Below are positions 62,785-64,000 of a stretch of DNA of 64,000 bases, piece after piece. The position numbers and the translations under genes were made by a program. Origin of the DNA: Deltaproteobacteria bacterium (GTDB lineage: Bacteria; Myxococcota; Myxococcia; SLRQ01); contig JARGFU010000001.1 in assembly GCA_029210625.1 (NCBI GenBank), positions 451,806 to 515,805 on the forward strand, in the 5' to 3' direction. The notes under the pieces were generated by a model. That model had not been told where the DNA came from. It made no database searches and worked only from the letters and a program-made list of their open reading frames with translations. How positions within the stretch are numbered: the stretch's first letter is position 1; every line of letters starts with the position of its first letter.

Positions 62785-63417
62785 ATGATCCACCCTGCGA
62801 CACGTCTGTCCTTCATCGACGAGCAGATCGGCTTCGGAGTGATCGTCACCGAGCGGCTACCTGCTGGAACCATCACCTGGGTGCAGGACCCGCTCGATCA
62901 GCTGCTGCCAGCCGACGCGAGCTCGCTGCCCTCCGGGCACTACCGGGCCACCCTGGAGAAGTACACCTTCATCAACCGCAGCGGTCAGCGCGTCCTGTGC
63001 TGGGACATCGGCCGCTACATGAACCACAGCTGCGAGGCCAACACCTTCAGCCCCGGCCTCGACTTCGAGATCGCGATCCGGGACATCGAGGTCGGCGAGC
63101 AGCTCACCAGCGACTACGGCGCCCTCAACCTGGAGGAGCGCCTCGAGTGCCGCTGCGGCTCGCCCCGCTGCCGGGGAGTGGTCGAGCCCGAGGACTTCGT
63201 CCGCCTCGCCCCCGAGTGGGACGCGATGGTGCGGCGCGCCTTCCCGGCCGTGAGCCGCGTGCCCCAGCCGCTCTGGGACCTCGTGACGGAGCGGGAGCTC
63301 GTCGAGAAGGGGATCGCCGATCCGCCGAGCCTGCCCTCCATCCTGGTCCACCGGGTGGTGGCGGCCAACGGCGCGGCCCACCGGGGCGAGAACGGCGCGG
63401 CCAGCCCGGCGTGGTAG
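62785..63417 (+). CDS. SET-domain protein (putative lysine methyltransferase)
   Basis: This 210-residue protein has a SET fold. GFGVIVTERLPAGTIT opens it, RYMNHSCEANTFSPGLDF is the NHSC motif for cofactor and substrate, GEQLTSDYGALNLEERLEC is the catalytic Tyr region, and CRCGSPRCRG is a cysteine-rich post-SET zinc site. SET proteins methylate lysine with S-adenosylmethionine and are mostly eukaryotic, with bacterial members in some phyla. No signal peptide is present. The YcaQ-like gene starts ten bases after its stop. Target protein unknown. Confidence 0.88.
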   Translation: MIHPATRLSFIDEQIGFGVIVTERLPAGTITWVQDPLDQLLPADASSLPSGHYRATLEKYTFINRSGQRVLCWDIGRYMNHSCEANTFSPGLDFEIAIRDIEVGEQLTSDYGALNLEERLECRCGSPRCRGVVEPEDFVRLAPEWDAMVRRAFPAVSRVPQPLWDLVTERELVEKGIADPPSLPSILVHRVVAANGAAHRGENGAASPAW

Positions 63418-63427
63418 CCTGCCGGGC

Positions 63428-64000
63428 GTGCCTCGACGCTCGCCCGTGACCGCACGAGGGGCGGAGGTCCTCGATCGCGAGGACGCCCGCCGCCTCGCCC
63501 TCTGCTCTGCCGGGCTCCTGGCGCCCGGGGAGCAGGGGCTTCCCGCGCGCGCGCGCGGGGGTGGGCTGCGCCCCGGCGAGCCCCACTTCGAGTACTGGGG
63601 GCACGAGGCGTCGTGGCTTCCCTTGCGCTTGTTCCCGGTCTTCGAGTTCCGACGCCGGGCGTTTCGCCACCACCCCTGGTGGGGGGACGTGATCGGCAAG
63701 CATCGCAAGCTCGCCCGGGACCTGCTGGAGCGCATCGAGGCGGAGGGTCCCCTGCGCTCGGCCGACCTGGAGGGCCGGGGCAGCCGGGGCTGGTGGGACC
63801 TGAAGGTCAGCCGCAAGGTCGCCGCGGCCCTCTGGTCCTCGGGAGAGCTGGCCATCCGGGAGCGGGTGGGCTTCCAGCGCAGCTTCGACCTCACCGAGCG
63901 GGTGATCCCCGCGGCGCTGCGCGCCGAGCGGGTGAGCGAGCGAGCGGCGCTGGAGCGCCTGGCCCTGCTGGCCCTGCGCGGCCACGGCTGGGCGAGCACC
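63428..64000 (+). CDS. ycaQ: YcaQ-like winged-helix DNA glycosylase, interior segment missing, 3' end outside window
   Basis: The frame from GTG at 63428 stays open to the window end (191 codons). HFEYWGHEASWLPLRLFPVF, GPLRSADLEG and SFDLTERVIPAALRAERV match the YcaQ/AlkX DNA glycosylase family (HTH_42), which unhooks DNA cross-links. However the family segment that should lie between ARRLALCSAGLLAPGE and the FEYWGHEASWLP block, containing the catalytic Gln-x-Asp and the RAHHL-type sequence, is missing: only about 20 residues separate them, where about 70 are expected. The join lies in a run of GCGCGCGC (63545-63560). It may be a deletion or an artefact. The gene otherwise reads normally. Confidence 0.75.
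   Translation, partial: MPRRSPVTARGAEVLDREDARRLALCSAGLLAPGEQGLPARARGGGLRPGEPHFEYWGHEASWLPLRLFPVFEFRRRAFRHHPWWGDVIGKHRKLARDLLERIEAEGPLRSADLEGRGSRGWWDLKVSRKVAAALWSSGELAIRERVGFQRSFDLTERVIPAALRAERVSERAALERLALLALRGHGWAST

Overview
The window reads as chromosomal DNA of a high-GC, Gram-negative, Myxococcota-like (former Deltaproteobacteria) organism. The signs are GC-rich third codon positions almost throughout, several sigma-54 activators, FHA and multi-receiver signalling proteins, numerous lipoproteins whose signal peptides end in GC or AC, a menaquinone pathway, and a periplasmic alpha-2-macroglobulin/PBP1C pair. The species cannot be named from sequence alone. No rRNA, tRNA or CRISPR was found.

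Positions 1-24,800 are devoted to the cell surface. After the tail of a sigma-54 activator and a TMTC-like membrane/TPR protein, a long minus-strand cluster (14,019 down to 2,416) encodes, in transcription order: a winged-helix/nucleotidyltransferase-fold regulator, an RmlA-like sugar nucleotidyltransferase, a DegT aminotransferase, a GT4 glycosyltransferase, a hexapeptide acyltransferase, a radical SAM/SPASM enzyme, a FemAB-like acyltransferase, a UPF0104-type membrane protein, an MBOAT O-acyltransferase, its SGNH-like partner, a second TMTC-like protein and a small membrane-anchored protein. The middle of this cluster (about 6.8-10.4 kb) has visibly lower GC and looks imported. Next come a GT2 glycosyltransferase, an alpha/beta hydrolase, two convergent alkaline-phosphatase-superfamily/TPR lipoproteins with Thr at the usual sulfatase Cys position, a UDP-sugar dehydrogenase, a third TMTC-like protein and a duplicated Ig-like lipoprotein.

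Positions 24,991-32,920 form a tightly packed menaquinone operon: polyprenyl diphosphate synthase, DAHP synthase, menF, menD, menH, menA, menC. Most junctions overlap by 1-4 bases. menB and menE are not in the window. A REP-associated-type transposase follows. A 15-base sequence flanks it in inverted orientation, and the same 15-mer recurs inside menD, each time heading an imperfect hairpin. This is a candidate new REP-like family with its transposase.

Positions 34,165-41,118 look like a redox-sensing circuit: oxygen-independent hemN, a 27-codon single-membrane-span ORF preceded by a good -24/-12 (sigma-54) promoter, an NtrC-type regulator with its own -24/-12 promoter, and divergently a globin-coupled histidine kinase, a tandem double-receiver protein and a receiver-PAS-kinase. 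This is the most system-like unit in the window.

The remainder is mixed: ABC-F ATPase and FHA protein, receiver-EAL and PAS-GGDEF-EAL proteins for cyclic di-GMP, a two-subunit xanthine dehydrogenase, a LamG-like lipoprotein, a MORN-repeat lipoprotein, pbpC with a 1,946-residue alpha-2-macroglobulin, a SET-domain protein and the start of a YcaQ-like gene that lacks the segment expected to carry its catalytic motif.
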